Part shown: one piece after another, positions 7,320 to 16,140 of the stretch
Layout of the letters: every line of letters begins with the position of its first letter
Position numbering within the stretch: the first letter of the stretch is position 1
Origin: Alicyclobacillus fructus
Lineage (GTDB): Bacteria > Bacillota > Bacilli > Alicyclobacillales > Alicyclobacillaceae
Length of the DNA: 33,919 bases
Reading direction: 5' to 3'
Assembly: GCF_017329605.1 (NCBI RefSeq)
Contig: NZ_JAFMTY010000028.1
Location: 1 to 33,919 of the forward strand
The notes under the pieces: model-generated
Databases searched by the model: none
What the model was told of the DNA's origin: nothing
What the model saw: only the letters and a program-made list of their open reading frames with translations
Made by a program: the position numbers and the translations under genes

Positions 7320-9263
7320 ATGAAAGCGCTATCTTCTCATGATCGTTGGAGCAGGCCTGCCATCTATTTGCTGAACGTCACCTTGCACACTCGGTTTCGA
7401 GAGACCTTGGCGCTCTTTCCGGCCGATCTTCCGGTCTTCGTCAACGACAAGGTGAAGGAGCGCTACGCGGCTTCGTTGGGATCGCGGCGGGTGGCCGTGA
7501 TCGACGCCGAGCGGCCCATCACGCTCAAGCCGCTCATGGAGGCTCTGGCGGACGGGCCCGCGCTCGTCGCGCTCGACACCGATCAACGAGGCTTTCAGGC
7601 CGTGGCGCGCTACGCCACCGAAAGGAAGATTCCGGTCATTCCGGTGTACGGCCACTCGCTTGTCATCGGCGAGGATCGCCCATTGCCTTTTGACGATCCG
7701 CGTTCGGCGCTCAACATCCTGCAACAGTTTTTGCTGGACACCTACATGGGGCCGCGCGCGCCCGAGACGGTCAACCTGTTCGATGAACTGGTGCGATCCG
7801 CCCGGTATTACGGGGAGGATCGCGTGATCGTCAAAGACATGTCGAATCACGCCCGCTACCGGGACGTCCTCCTTCAGAGTTACGTGCTCGGCACCGCGCT
7901 GCGACGGCTCCTCCACCATCGCCAGCGCGTGGGCGTCATGCTTCCGAACTCGGTGGGGCACGTGGTGGTTCTGTTCGCCATGTTCTACGCAGGGCTGACT
8001 CCGGTGATGCTCAACTACTCGAGCGGGGTGCAGACCGTGGTGGACGCGTGCGAGACGGCGGACATCGACGTCATCCTGACGGCGCGAGAGTTTATCGAGA
8101 AGGGACAGCTGCAGGAGCTCGAGCAGGCGCTCTCGGCGCGGTACCAACTTCATTACATGGAGGACGTGCGCAAGCGCATCGGGATGGGCGCCAAACTGGC
8201 CGGGATGTGGGCCTTCGCCCGCCGCCGGCCGGCGCATCCCGGCGCGCGGGAAATCATCCTGTTCACGTCGGGCAGCGAATATCGGCCTCGCGGCGTGGTT
8301 CTGTCGCACGGGAACATTTATGCCAACGTGCAGCAGACGCGATCCGTCATCGACTTCGGCACCGAGGATCGCATGCTGAACGCCATGCCCATGTTCCACT
8401 CGTTTGGGCTCACGGCCGGAGCCCTTCTGCCGCTCATCGCGGGCATCCAGGTCTATCTGTATCCGTCGCCGCTTCACTATAAGCGCATTCCCGAGATCTG
8501 CGGGCAGGAGCGATCGACGATTCTCTTCGGCACGTCGTCCTTTCTGGAGAAGTACGGGCAGAACGCGACGCCCGACCAGTTTGCGCACCTTCGCTACGCG
8601 GTGGCCGGGGCCGAGCGCCTGAAGCCCGAGGTGGAGCAGGCATGGCTCGCGAAGTTTGGGCTTCAGATCATGCAGGGCTACGGTGCTACCGAGACGTCGC
8701 CCATCTTGTCACTGGATACGCCCATCAACCACAAGCAGGGTTCCGTGGGGCGATTTCTGCCGGGCATTCGCTGGCGGCTCGAACCTGTGGACGGGATCGA
8801 TCAAGGGGGACTGCTCCACGTGCAAGGGCCGAACGTGATGAAGGGCTATCTCGTGCATGGGGAGGGCTTCGTTCAGCAGACCGGGTGGTACAACACGGGA
8901 GACGTCGTCGACGTCGATGAGGACGGGTTTGTAACGATTGTGGGCCGGCTGAAGCGGTTCGCCAAAATCGCCGGTGAGATGATCTCGCTCAACCTCGTCG
9001 AACAGCTGGCCGCGCGCGCCTATGGCGATCCGGCGTTTGCCGCCGTCTCCGTCCCGGATGCGGCGCGAGGCGAGCGGATCGTGCTGGTGACGACGCACAA
9101 GGGCCTGAGCCTCGCTCCCATGCGCGATCTCGTCGATGGCCTGGGGTACTCGCGCATGCACGTCCCGGCGGAGATCCGCGTGATCGACGAATTTCCTCTG
9201 CTCGGAAGCGGGAAGACCGACTATGTGACGTTGCGAGCGATGGTGGAGAAGGGGCGCGGATGA
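7320..9263 (+). CDS. AMP-forming acyl-ACP/acyl-CoA synthetase, Aas-like, with a degenerate N-terminal acyltransferase domain
   Basis: A 647-residue protein. From about residue 150 it is an adenylate-forming ligase: P-loop FTSGSEYRPRG (Aas-type rather than TSGTTG), YGATE, YNTGD, the GRLKRFAKIAGE hinge and a C-terminal GSGKT lysine. The region around LPNSVGHVV and REFIEKGQLQELEQAL strongly resembles the bifunctional Aas synthetase of lysophospholipid recycling. The first ~120 residues align by eye with the PlsC-like half of Aas but lack the HX4D and FPEG motifs, so acyl transfer is probably lost. ATG 7320 is preferred over 7314 because AGGAG (7309-7313) is six bases upstream of it. Likely role: activating fatty acids at the membrane. 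Confidence 0.85.
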   Translation: MKALSSHDRWSRPAIYLLNVTLHTRFRETLALFPADLPVFVNDKVKERYAASLGSRRVAVIDAERPITLKPLMEALADGPALVALDTDQRGFQAVARYATERKIPVIPVYGHSLVIGEDRPLPFDDPRSALNILQQFLLDTYMGPRAPETVNLFDELVRSARYYGEDRVIVKDMSNHARYRDVLLQSYVLGTALRRLLHHRQRVGVMLPNSVGHVVVLFAMFYAGLTPVMLNYSSGVQTVVDACETADIDVILTAREFIEKGQLQELEQALSARYQLHYMEDVRKRIGMGAKLAGMWAFARRRPAHPGAREIILFTSGSEYRPRGVVLSHGNIYANVQQTRSVIDFGTEDRMLNAMPMFHSFGLTAGALLPLIAGIQVYLYPSPLHYKRIPEICGQERSTILFGTSSFLEKYGQNATPDQFAHLRYAVAGAERLKPEVEQAWLAKFGLQIMQGYGATETSPILSLDTPINHKQGSVGRFLPGIRWRLEPVDGIDQGGLLHVQGPNVMKGYLVHGEGFVQQTGWYNTGDVVDVDEDGFVTIVGRLKRFAKIAGEMISLNLVEQLAARAYGDPAFAAVSVPDAARGERIVLVTTHKGLSLAPMRDLVDGLGYSRMHVPAEIRVIDEFPLLGSGKTDYVTLRAMVEKGRG

Positions 9264-9272
9264 GGCGCCCCT
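9250..9272. terminator. Hairpin at the ligase stop codon
   Basis: AGGGGCGC (9250-9257) pairs perfectly with GCGCCCCT (9265-9272), with the ligase stop codon in the loop. It separates two convergent genes. There is no T-tract, so terminator activity is uncertain. Confidence 0.4.
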
Positions 9273-9280
9273 GAGGCCCA

Positions 9281-10474
9281 TCAGGCGGCGTGCCGGACCG
9301 ATTCTCCAGGGACTCTCCGCCGCTTGGTCGTGCGGCCGACCACGTAGGACACGAAGGGGATCTTCATCAGGATGTACGCGACGAGCATCGACGAGAAATA
9401 GGCGAACAAGATGGCCGGAGGCAACAAGGCGTAGTGGAGCCACACGGGGATCCCGCGGCCGTCGAGATCGTCGATCACGACTTCCATGGCATACAGCGGA
9501 AACGGCTGAATGAGATAGATGCCGAACGACGTCTGGGAAGCCGTGCGGACGAAACGCGAAAACGCGCGCCAGCCGGGCAGTTCTCGGCGCTTGGACCAGG
9601 CCAGGCCCGCGTACCAAAGGGCGCATGTCACCACGAGGCTGTACGGCACCATGATGGGCTGCAGCACCAACTCGGCGTCGTCCTCGCTGTCGTGCAGGAC
9701 CAGGCGTTCGAGAAAGTAGTGTCCGAATAGCACGGCGAGCGAAGCGGCCAAGGCGACGAACAGGGCCTTGCGGTGCCGTTCCATCCATCTGACGACGTCG
9801 TCGTAGTGGCAAGCCAGGATGCCGCCGGCAATGAACCAGAATTGGTACATCAGCAGATTTCGATCCCGGTACGTGTACAGATCGTACAACCACTTCGGCC
9901 ATCCGTTGGGCGTGAGGTTGTCGAGCACGTTCTGATTGAGCCACATGAGGCAGATCTGCAGTGCGAAACTCGCGACGAGAAGATGTACGTGGTACTTGGT
10001 GGAGCGCCGGATGGCGACGAGCAGGAGCGGGAATATCAAATAGAACTGCATGGAAACCACGAGAAAATAGAGGAAAAACATGTTGCCCGTCAAGAGGTTG
10101 TGGACCACAGCCGGAAACAGATTTGACCAGGTCCATGTGTAGTCCGGCGTGAGCCCGGCCACGAACGCGATGTACGCGAGAGTCCATACCACGTACGGAA
10201 TGACGATGAGTTGAAATCGTTTGCGCCAAAACGTGAGCGGCCGAAAGGGATCCTGTTGCATGTAGGTGGTGAACAGAACCACGCCGGTCACGAACATGAA
10301 CGTCTCGCGCGTGAAGTGGGTCGCCGTGATGAGAGATCCGAGCGTCAAAAAGCCGATGGTGCCGTCGTTGTTGAGCACGTTGAAGAACGACAGCGTGTGG
10401 ACCGTGAGAACGCCGAGGATCACGAACGCCCGCATGAGGTCGACTTCGTACAAGTATCGCTTTCCCACGAGCAC
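9281..10474 (-). CDS. Acyltransferase-3 family integral membrane protein
   Basis: A 397-residue polytopic protein with about ten hydrophobic segments. The N-terminus YLYEVDLMRAFVILGVLTVHT matches the start of the acyltransferase-3 family (membrane O-acyltransferases acting on sugars, lipids or peptidoglycan), including the R in the first helix and the conserved helix-1 His. The start is GTG 10474, preceded by AGAGGGGG. A TACAAT -10-like element on the minus strand (10513-10508) lies about 34 bases upstream without a clear -35. The substrate is unknown. It converges on the Aas-like synthetase, so a joint role in envelope acylation is possible but unsupported. Confidence 0.88.
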   Translation of the reverse strand: MLVGKRYLYEVDLMRAFVILGVLTVHTLSFFNVLNNDGTIGFLTLGSLITATHFTRETFMFVTGVVLFTTYMQQDPFRPLTFWRKRFQLIVIPYVVWTLAYIAFVAGLTPDYTWTWSNLFPAVVHNLLTGNMFFLYFLVVSMQFYLIFPLLLVAIRRSTKYHVHLLVASFALQICLMWLNQNVLDNLTPNGWPKWLYDLYTYRDRNLLMYQFWFIAGGILACHYDDVVRWMERHRKALFVALAASLAVLFGHYFLERLVLHDSEDDAELVLQPIMVPYSLVVTCALWYAGLAWSKRRELPGWRAFSRFVRTASQTSFGIYLIQPFPLYAMEVVIDDLDGRGIPVWLHYALLPPAILFAYFSSMLVAYILMKIPFVSYVVGRTTKRRRVPGESVRHAA

Positions 10475-11124
10475 CTTGCCCCCTCTTCTCTCTCGCGAAG
10501 CTCACCTATTGTACCGGACCCATCTCGAACTTGCTTCGAAAAAGCAAGCAAATGCGCAAACGGCCCGGGCGAGCGCGCGGACGCCGAGTCGTTTCGCGTA
10601 CCATCGTGTGGGTTCACGGCCTGAGGCGTGGGGCGGCTGGCGGCCACAGTCCCGCGGGGTTGAGCAGCGCCTGTTCTCGAGAGGACGAAGCCGCGACGTA
10701 AAACACGTCAAAGCCGCCCGTCACGGGGTTGGGAGCTGATGGGACGGACAAAACGAGGTTGCCGTCCGCCATGTATCCTCCGTTCGAAGGTTTTAGGCGC
10801 GGCACGACTCCATTGAGCAGGCGTTTCGACCGAGCGGATTCCTCGGACGCGCCGGCGAACCCAACATACGAGTCCGCGCCTCAAAATCTCATCAAAAGAA
10901 ACGCGCGAGCGGAAGCGGCCCACGGGTTCGCATGCGCCGGCCGTGACGTTCGTAAGTATTAGGAAGGAACAAGCCCGCATCCGCTTCGCCCCGATTGAGG
11001 TACAATGCATGGAAAAGGTGCCTCGCTCGTCTTCGCCGCGTTCAACGTCCGGTGCGCTTTCCATCCCATGCCGCAGTCGTCAAGCTGCTCATCGCACGCC
11101 CCATCACGCCTGGAGGTGTGGCAA
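10475..11124. other. 650-bp gap with one doubtful small ORF
   Basis: No recognisable full-length gene, RNA gene or terminator. A small hairpin (CTTGCTT / AAGCAAG, 10530-10548) lies upstream of the acyltransferase gene. The only coding candidate is the minus-strand ORF at 10614-10772. On the plus strand a TACAAT (11001-11006) could be the -10 of the next gene, but no -35 is evident. Confidence 0.5.
10614..10772 (-). CDS. Doubtful 52-residue ORF, possible gene remnant
   Basis: ATG 10772 follows GGAGGA at a short spacing, and the codon choice looks like coding DNA. The peptide contains VPSAPNPVTGGF, which recalls the PNPxSG motif near the C-terminus of DUF502 membrane proteins, but the rest of that family is absent. 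It may be a decayed 3' fragment, a genuine small protein, or chance. No membrane helix or signal peptide is present. Confidence 0.25.
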   Translation of the reverse strand: MADGNLVLSVPSAPNPVTGGFDVFYVAASSSREQALLNPAGLWPPAAPRLRP

Positions 11125-11664
11125 GTGATCCGTTCATGGACCTCCGTCGTGGCTCGACTCCCGTTCTGGCGGCTATTGCTGTACAGCGCCGCGGTCTCCA
11201 CCCTGTTCTTTGCGGGCAGTCTCGCGCTCGGATTCAGTCAAGGGCGCGTCTGGTCGACCCTTTCGCTCATCGGCACGTCCATCGTTCTCGAGGCGCAGCC
11301 TGCGGCGGCCGCCAGCATTCCGCTTGGGTTCGATCCGCCGACTGGCGCGGGCATCTCCATCCTCGCCAATATGATCGCCGTGCCCATCCTGATGGTCGGG
11401 ATGCGCCACGTGATGCATCGGTTTCGGTTTGTGCGCAAGCGCATGGAGAAGGCCGAGGCCCTTTCGCGCAAGTATGGCAAGTATGGCGTCTGGGTGTTGG
11501 CGCCCCTGTGTCCGCTGCTTGGCGCCTATGCGTGCTTGGCGATTGGCAGCGTTCTGCGGTGGCACCCGCTGCGCGTGCTGTCCGCGGTCGTGATCGGCAT
11601 GGTGGGTTCGACATTTGTCATCGCGTACGGGGGATTCGCGCTGTTGAGGCTGTTCCACGTTTGA
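11125..11664 (+). CDS. Small membrane protein of the small-multidrug-export (COG2426-like) type
   Basis: A 179-residue protein with four to five hydrophobic segments. The central part (ISILANMIAVPILM, then a basic loop, then GKYGVWVLAPLCPLLGAYACLAIG) resembles the small multidrug export family, including the amphipathic charged loop between helix pairs. The start chosen is GTG 11125, with GGAGGTG six bases upstream; a longer in-frame extension to 11005 is hydrophilic and lacks a ribosome site. The transported substrate is unknown, and the family name is not proof of drug export. It stands upstream of the hopanoid cluster but is separated from it by 327 bp. Confidence 0.75.
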   Translation: MIRSWTSVVARLPFWRLLLYSAAVSTLFFAGSLALGFSQGRVWSTLSLIGTSIVLEAQPAAAASIPLGFDPPTGAGISILANMIAVPILMVGMRHVMHRFRFVRKRMEKAEALSRKYGKYGVWVLAPLCPLLGAYACLAIGSVLRWHPLRVLSAVVIGMVGSTFVIAYGGFALLRLFHV

Positions 11665-11991
11665 TGTCGTCGAGTTGGACGGGCGGTTGGGCGTATACGC
11701 TCGTCCCGGCTCGCATATAGAACATCGAGGGCTTCGGCACCGGGGGCGCGCCGCCTCGCGCAGGCAAGCCGTCGGACAGGAAGCGTTGCAAATTGCTTGT
11801 TTGGTACCACGAAAAATTCCGTGGCGCAATTGCGGTGGCACACCTGACTTTGGTACGCTTTCATGTAAGAACAGGCTTTATCGATTCATGATGCGGAACA
11901 CCTGTTGGGCAAGGGGGTGTGAGCGCGCGGATTTGCCTGTGCAAAACGTCCTGAGGCGGAGGCGTCAGTTTCACACTCTGGTGTAATCGAG
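11665..11991. other. Gap upstream of dxs; leader/promoter region
   Basis: No gene is visible. It contains a perfect 10-bp palindrome CGCAATTGCG (11825-11834) and two TTTGGTAC repeats about 47 bp apart, possible regulator sites. The promoter of the hopanoid cluster presumably lies here, but I cannot name a convincing -35/-10 pair. Confidence 0.4.
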
Positions 11992-13887
11992 GTGTTGACT
12001 ACGTTACTCGATTCCATTCACGACCCAAAAGACCTGAAAGAACTCAGCGAATCGCAACTGGTGACGTTGGCTCAGGAAATTCGCGACTTTCTCGTCACGT
12101 CCATCTCGAGGACGGGCGGGCATTTCGGCGCCAACATGGGCGTCGTGGAACTGACCATCGCGCTGCACCGGGTGTTTGATAGCCCTCGAGACAAGATCAT
12201 CTGGGACGTCGGCCATCAGGGGTACGTACACAAGATCCTCACGGGCCGCAAGGACATGTTCCCGACGCTCCGCAAACTGGGCGGGCTTGCCGGGTTTCTG
12301 AAGCGGTCGGAGAGCGAGCACGATCCGTTTGGCGCGGGCCACTCTTCCACGAGCATTTCGGCCGCGCTCGGCATGGCCGTGGCGCGCGATCTGCGCAATG
12401 AGGACTATCATGTCATCGCCGTGATCGGTGACGGGGCGCTCACGGGCGGCATGGCAATGGAGGCCATGAACCACGCGGGCGATCTCGGCACCGATCTCCT
12501 CGTCATTTTGAACGACAACGAGATGTCCATCTCGAACAACGTGGGCGCGGTCTCGAAGTACCTCACCCGCCTCCGGTCCGATCCGAATTATGCGCGCGCC
12601 AAGCAGGACATCGATCACCTGCTCCGGCATCTGAACAACGTCGGTCAAAAGGTGACCAAAGTCCTGGATCGCGCCATGGAAGCGGCGCGGCACATGATTT
12701 TGCCGATCACGCCGTTTGAAGGCTTCGGATTCAAGTACATCGGCCCGATCGACGGCCATGACCTTCGGCAGCTCATTCCGGTGCTCGAGCGCGTGAAGGA
12801 ACTCAAGGGGCCCATTCTGCTCCACGTCTTGACCCAGAAGGGCAAGGGTTATCCTCAGGCGGAGAGCTCCGAGGACAAGTGGCATGCGTGGCCGAGCGCA
12901 GCCAAACCGAATCAGGCGCCTTCGTACACGAGCGTGTTCGCGCAGACCGTCGCGGAGATGGCGAGGAAGGACGAGCGGATTGTGGTCGTCACGCCCGCCA
13001 TGCTGTCCGGCAGCGGGCTGGTGAAATTCCAGAAGGAGTTTCCGACCCGGACGTTCGACGTGGGCATCGCCGAGCAGCACGCCGCGACGTTTTGCGCGGG
13101 GCTCGCCGCGGCCGGCAAGCGCCCGATCTTCGCCGTCTACTCGACGTTCCTGCAGCGCGCATACGATCAGACCATCCACGACATCTGCATTCAGAACCTC
13201 CCCGTGGTGCTCGCGGTCGATCGCGCCGGGATCGTCGGGCCGGACGGGGAGACGCACCAGGGCGTCTTCGACATCGCGTACCTGCGCACGGTGCCGAACA
13301 TGTCCATCATGATGCCCAAGGACGAGAACGAGCTGCGGCACATGTTGTTCACCGCCATGCAGCACGACGGGCCGGTGGCCGTGCGGTATCCGCGCGCGGA
13401 CGGCGTCGGCGTGCCGATGGATGAACCGTTGCACGCGCTCCCCTGGGGCAAGGCCGAGGTGTTGCGCGAGGGCCGGCATCTCACCATCGTGGCGCTTGGG
13501 CCCATGGTCCCCGAGGCCATGAAGGCGGCCGAGCGGCTGGCGGCCAAGCATCAGATTGAGGCGACGGTCGTGAACCTGCGCTTCGTCAAACCGCTCGACG
13601 AAGAGTTGCTCCTCAGCCTGGCGCGCACCGGGCGCCCGATCCTCACCGTGGAGGAGGCGTCGCTCGCGGGGGGGATGGGTTCCGCCGTGGCGGAGCTCCT
13701 GCTGGATCGAGGCGTCCTCGTGCCGATGCGGCGCAAGGGCGTGCCGGATCACTTCGTCGAGCACGGCGGCCGCGACGAGGTTCTGCATCGGCTGGGCCTC
13801 GACGCGGACGGCATCGCGGAGGAAGCGCTCGAATTGTTGCGCCAAGCCGGGAAGGCGCCGCACGCGCTCAACCGGGTGGGCACGTGA
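11992..13887 (+). CDS. dxs: 1-deoxy-D-xylulose-5-phosphate synthase
   Basis: A 631-residue thiamine-diphosphate enzyme condensing pyruvate and glyceraldehyde 3-phosphate, the first step of the MEP isoprenoid pathway. Visible are TGGH44, GH75QGYVHK, the ThDP/Mg motif GDGALTGG followed by NDNEMSIS, HVLTQKGKGY, and DVGIAEQH with the catalytic glutamate. Length and domain order are normal. The start is GTG 11992 or TTG 11995; the ribosome site is poor (GAGGTG overlaps the start), so the N-terminus is uncertain by a residue or two. It heads a gene cluster reaching to hpnE. Its placement couples precursor supply to hopanoid synthesis. Confidence 0.96.
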   Translation: MLTTLLDSIHDPKDLKELSESQLVTLAQEIRDFLVTSISRTGGHFGANMGVVELTIALHRVFDSPRDKIIWDVGHQGYVHKILTGRKDMFPTLRKLGGLAGFLKRSESEHDPFGAGHSSTSISAALGMAVARDLRNEDYHVIAVIGDGALTGGMAMEAMNHAGDLGTDLLVILNDNEMSISNNVGAVSKYLTRLRSDPNYARAKQDIDHLLRHLNNVGQKVTKVLDRAMEAARHMILPITPFEGFGFKYIGPIDGHDLRQLIPVLERVKELKGPILLHVLTQKGKGYPQAESSEDKWHAWPSAAKPNQAPSYTSVFAQTVAEMARKDERIVVVTPAMLSGSGLVKFQKEFPTRTFDVGIAEQHAATFCAGLAAAGKRPIFAVYSTFLQRAYDQTIHDICIQNLPVVLAVDRAGIVGPDGETHQGVFDIAYLRTVPNMSIMMPKDENELRHMLFTAMQHDGPVAVRYPRADGVGVPMDEPLHALPWGKAEVLREGRHLTIVALGPMVPEAMKAAERLAAKHQIEATVVNLRFVKPLDEELLLSLARTGRPILTVEEASLAGGMGSAVAELLLDRGVLVPMRRKGVPDHFVEHGGRDEVLHRLGLDADGIAEEALELLRQAGKAPHALNRVGT

Positions 13888-13924
13888 CAACAGCCGGCCC
13901 GGCGGAGGAAAAGAGGGAGGCCGT

Positions 13925-15019
13925 ATGACGTTGACGCGAGACGTCCGGCAGCGGCGCAAGGTGGAGCACGTGCACGCCGTTCAGGCGCTTGGCGATCCGT
14001 CGGGCGTCTCGAACGGATTCGACTGCGTGTCGCTCGTGCCTTGCTCCGCGCCGGAGGTGGCGTGGGACGACGTGTCCCTCGCCACCCATCTCTGCGGTAT
14101 CCGCCTGGAATCGCCGATCATCATCAACGCGATGACGGGCGGCGCCGATGAAGTCTACGACATCAATCGCAAGCTTGCCCAGGCCGCGCGCCGCCACGGC
14201 CTGGCCATGGCCCTCGGCTCGGCGTCGGCGGGGCTCGCGTCGCCCGAGGTGGCCTACACGTACCGCGTGGTGCGGGAGATCCACCAGGACGGCGTCGTCA
14301 TTGCCAACGTGGGCATGGGCACGCCCCTCGAGCGGGCCCGTCAAGCCGTCGAGCTGGTGAGCGCCGATCTGCTCCAGGTCCATTTCAACGCCGCGCAGGA
14401 GCTGTTTATGGCCGAGGGCGATCGCGACTTTCGCGGCGCGCTCGCGGCGCTGGAGGAGGTTGCGCGCGGCGTGGGCGTTCCCGTGGTGGCCAAGGAAGTC
14501 GGGCAAGGCATCTCGGCGGAAGACGCGGTGCGGTTTGTCGAAGCGGGCGTAAACGCCGTCGACGTGGGCGGCCTTGGCGGAACCAACTTCATTGCGGTGG
14601 AAGCGTGGCGGCGCGGCGCCGAGATCGACGAATTCTGGCATCGATGGGGACTGCCGACGGCCGCGTCGCTGTGCGAAGTTGTGGCCGCCGTCGGGGATCG
14701 GGCGGACGTGATTGCTTCTGGGGGCATTCGGACGGCGCTGGATGTCGCAAAGTCGATGGCGCTCGGCGCGAAGGCGGTCGGGATCGCGGGTCCGCTGGTA
14801 CGGCTGGTGACGCAGCCGAACGGGGAAGAGCAACTAAATCGTTTTATTGAGAACCTTCACTTCGGCCTCCGCGCCCTGCTCGTGCTCACCGGCTGCCGCG
14901 ATTTCTCCGACTTGCGCGGCAAGCCCGTCGTCATCCTGGGTTGGCTGCGGGAGTGGCTCGCGGCGCGCGGGCTGGAGGCGTGGGTCGACGCACGCGGGTG
15001 CGTCTCGCACAGGGCTTGA
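13925..15019 (+). CDS. fni: Type II isopentenyl-diphosphate delta-isomerase (FMN-dependent)
   Basis: A 364-residue TIM-barrel flavoenzyme interconverting IPP and DMAPP. Visible are the N-terminal RKVEH, INAMTGG, ALGSASAGL, the QVHFNAAQELFMAEGDRDF block with the catalytic Gln and metal-binding Glu, VVAKEVGQGIS, the FMN-phosphate segment VGGLGGTN and the later SGGIRTALD. It starts at ATG 13925 after GGGAGG, 37 bases downstream of dxs. Type II isomerase is the usual Firmicute form and is dispensable when the MEP pathway makes both isomers, so here it probably tunes the IPP:DMAPP ratio for farnesyl diphosphate and hopanoid production. Confidence 0.95.
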   Translation: MTLTRDVRQRRKVEHVHAVQALGDPSGVSNGFDCVSLVPCSAPEVAWDDVSLATHLCGIRLESPIIINAMTGGADEVYDINRKLAQAARRHGLAMALGSASAGLASPEVAYTYRVVREIHQDGVVIANVGMGTPLERARQAVELVSADLLQVHFNAAQELFMAEGDRDFRGALAALEEVARGVGVPVVAKEVGQGISAEDAVRFVEAGVNAVDVGGLGGTNFIAVEAWRRGAEIDEFWHRWGLPTAASLCEVVAAVGDRADVIASGGIRTALDVAKSMALGAKAVGIAGPLVRLVTQPNGEEQLNRFIENLHFGLRALLVLTGCRDFSDLRGKPVVILGWLREWLAARGLEAWVDARGCVSHRA

Positions 15020-15129
15020 CGGCGGGCTCGCGCCATTTGCGATCGCGCCAAACCAGAGATATCCTTTTCTTCAGATGGCCTTTTTCTACGTTTTCATTTG
15101 TCGAATCGGATTGAGGAGGAGGGATTCGC

Positions 15130-16140
15130 ATGGCGCGACAGTCGTTCTCCGCAACGGTCGACATGGTGAAGTACCTGGCGAAGAACCGCATCAAGGGCAT
15201 CAAGCGGTATCCGATGGTCCTCATGCTCGAGCCGACGGAGCTGTGCAACCTCACCTGCACGGGCTGCGGGAAAATCAGGCAGAGCCCGGACGTCCTCAAG
15301 ATGCGGATGACCGCAGAGGACTGCTTCAAGGCCATCGACGAGTGCGGTGCGCCCGCCGTGTCCATCGCTGGCGGAGAGCCGCTCGTGCATCCCGAAATCG
15401 TCGAGATCGTCAACGGCATGCTGGAGCGGCGGAAGCTTGTCATGCTGTGCACAAATGGAATCCTTTTGCACCGCGTCCTCGACAAGCTGAAGCCGCACCC
15501 GAACTTCACCTTCGTCTTCCACCTGGACGGCAAGCGGGAACACCACGACAAGATGGTCGAGCGCAAAGGCGTGTTCGACATCGTCATGAAGGGCATCAAA
15601 GCCGCGAAGGAGCGCGGGTTTCGGGTCGCCACCAACACCACGCTGTACAAGGGCGCGAGCGCGGAGGACACGGCCGAGCTGCTGCTCGAGCTCATGGAGA
15701 TGGGCGTGGACAACTGCATCGTGTCACCCGCGTTCACGTATGAGGAAGTGGATCCGTCCCACAGCGACATCTTCCTGCACCGCAAGGAAGTGCACCAGCT
15801 GGTGCGCGACATCATGGCCCGCTGCGGCGACCGCATCCGCTTCTACGACACGCCCATCTACTTCGACTTCCTGCAGGGGAAGCGGGAATTGCGCTGCACG
15901 CCGTGGGCGATGCCGAACCGCAATCCGAAGGGCTGGAAAGGTCCCTGCTATCTGCTGACGGATGAACACTACGAGACGTTCCAGGAAATGATGGAGAAGA
16001 CCAACTGGGACGAATTCGGCTATGGCGAGAACCCTCGCTGCGCGAGCTGCATGATGCACTCCGGCTATGAGATGGCCGCCCTGAAGGCCCTGACGCCGCG
16101 CGACACCTGGCGCCTCGTGCGGTGGTTCTTCGCCTCGTGA
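15130..16140 (+). CDS. hpnH: Adenosyl-hopene transferase HpnH (radical SAM)
   Basis: A 336-residue radical SAM enzyme. The cluster motif is C39-x3-C43-x2-C46, followed by the GGEPL SAM-binding stretch, and the C-terminal cysteines (CTPW and CASC regions) are those of the HpnH group. HpnH joins the 5'-deoxyadenosyl moiety to diploptene to make adenosylhopane, the first step of C35 hopanoid side-chain synthesis. ATG 15130 follows a very strong GAGGAGGAGGGA. The 110-bp gap after fni is the longest in the cluster and could hide an internal promoter, though none is clear. It overlaps hpnG by four bases. Confidence 0.95.
   Translation: MARQSFSATVDMVKYLAKNRIKGIKRYPMVLMLEPTELCNLTCTGCGKIRQSPDVLKMRMTAEDCFKAIDECGAPAVSIAGGEPLVHPEIVEIVNGMLERRKLVMLCTNGILLHRVLDKLKPHPNFTFVFHLDGKREHHDKMVERKGVFDIVMKGIKAAKERGFRVATNTTLYKGASAEDTAELLLELMEMGVDNCIVSPAFTYEEVDPSHSDIFLHRKEVHQLVRDIMARCGDRIRFYDTPIYFDFLQGKRELRCTPWAMPNRNPKGWKGPCYLLTDEHYETFQEMMEKTNWDEFGYGENPRCASCMMHSGYEMAALKALTPRDTWRLVRWFFAS

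Noticed and set aside
12004-13959. A 651-residue minus-strand open frame opposite dxs
   Set aside because: Mirror of dxs codon periodicity, with Arg/His/Gly-rich content typical of antisense frames and no family resemblance.
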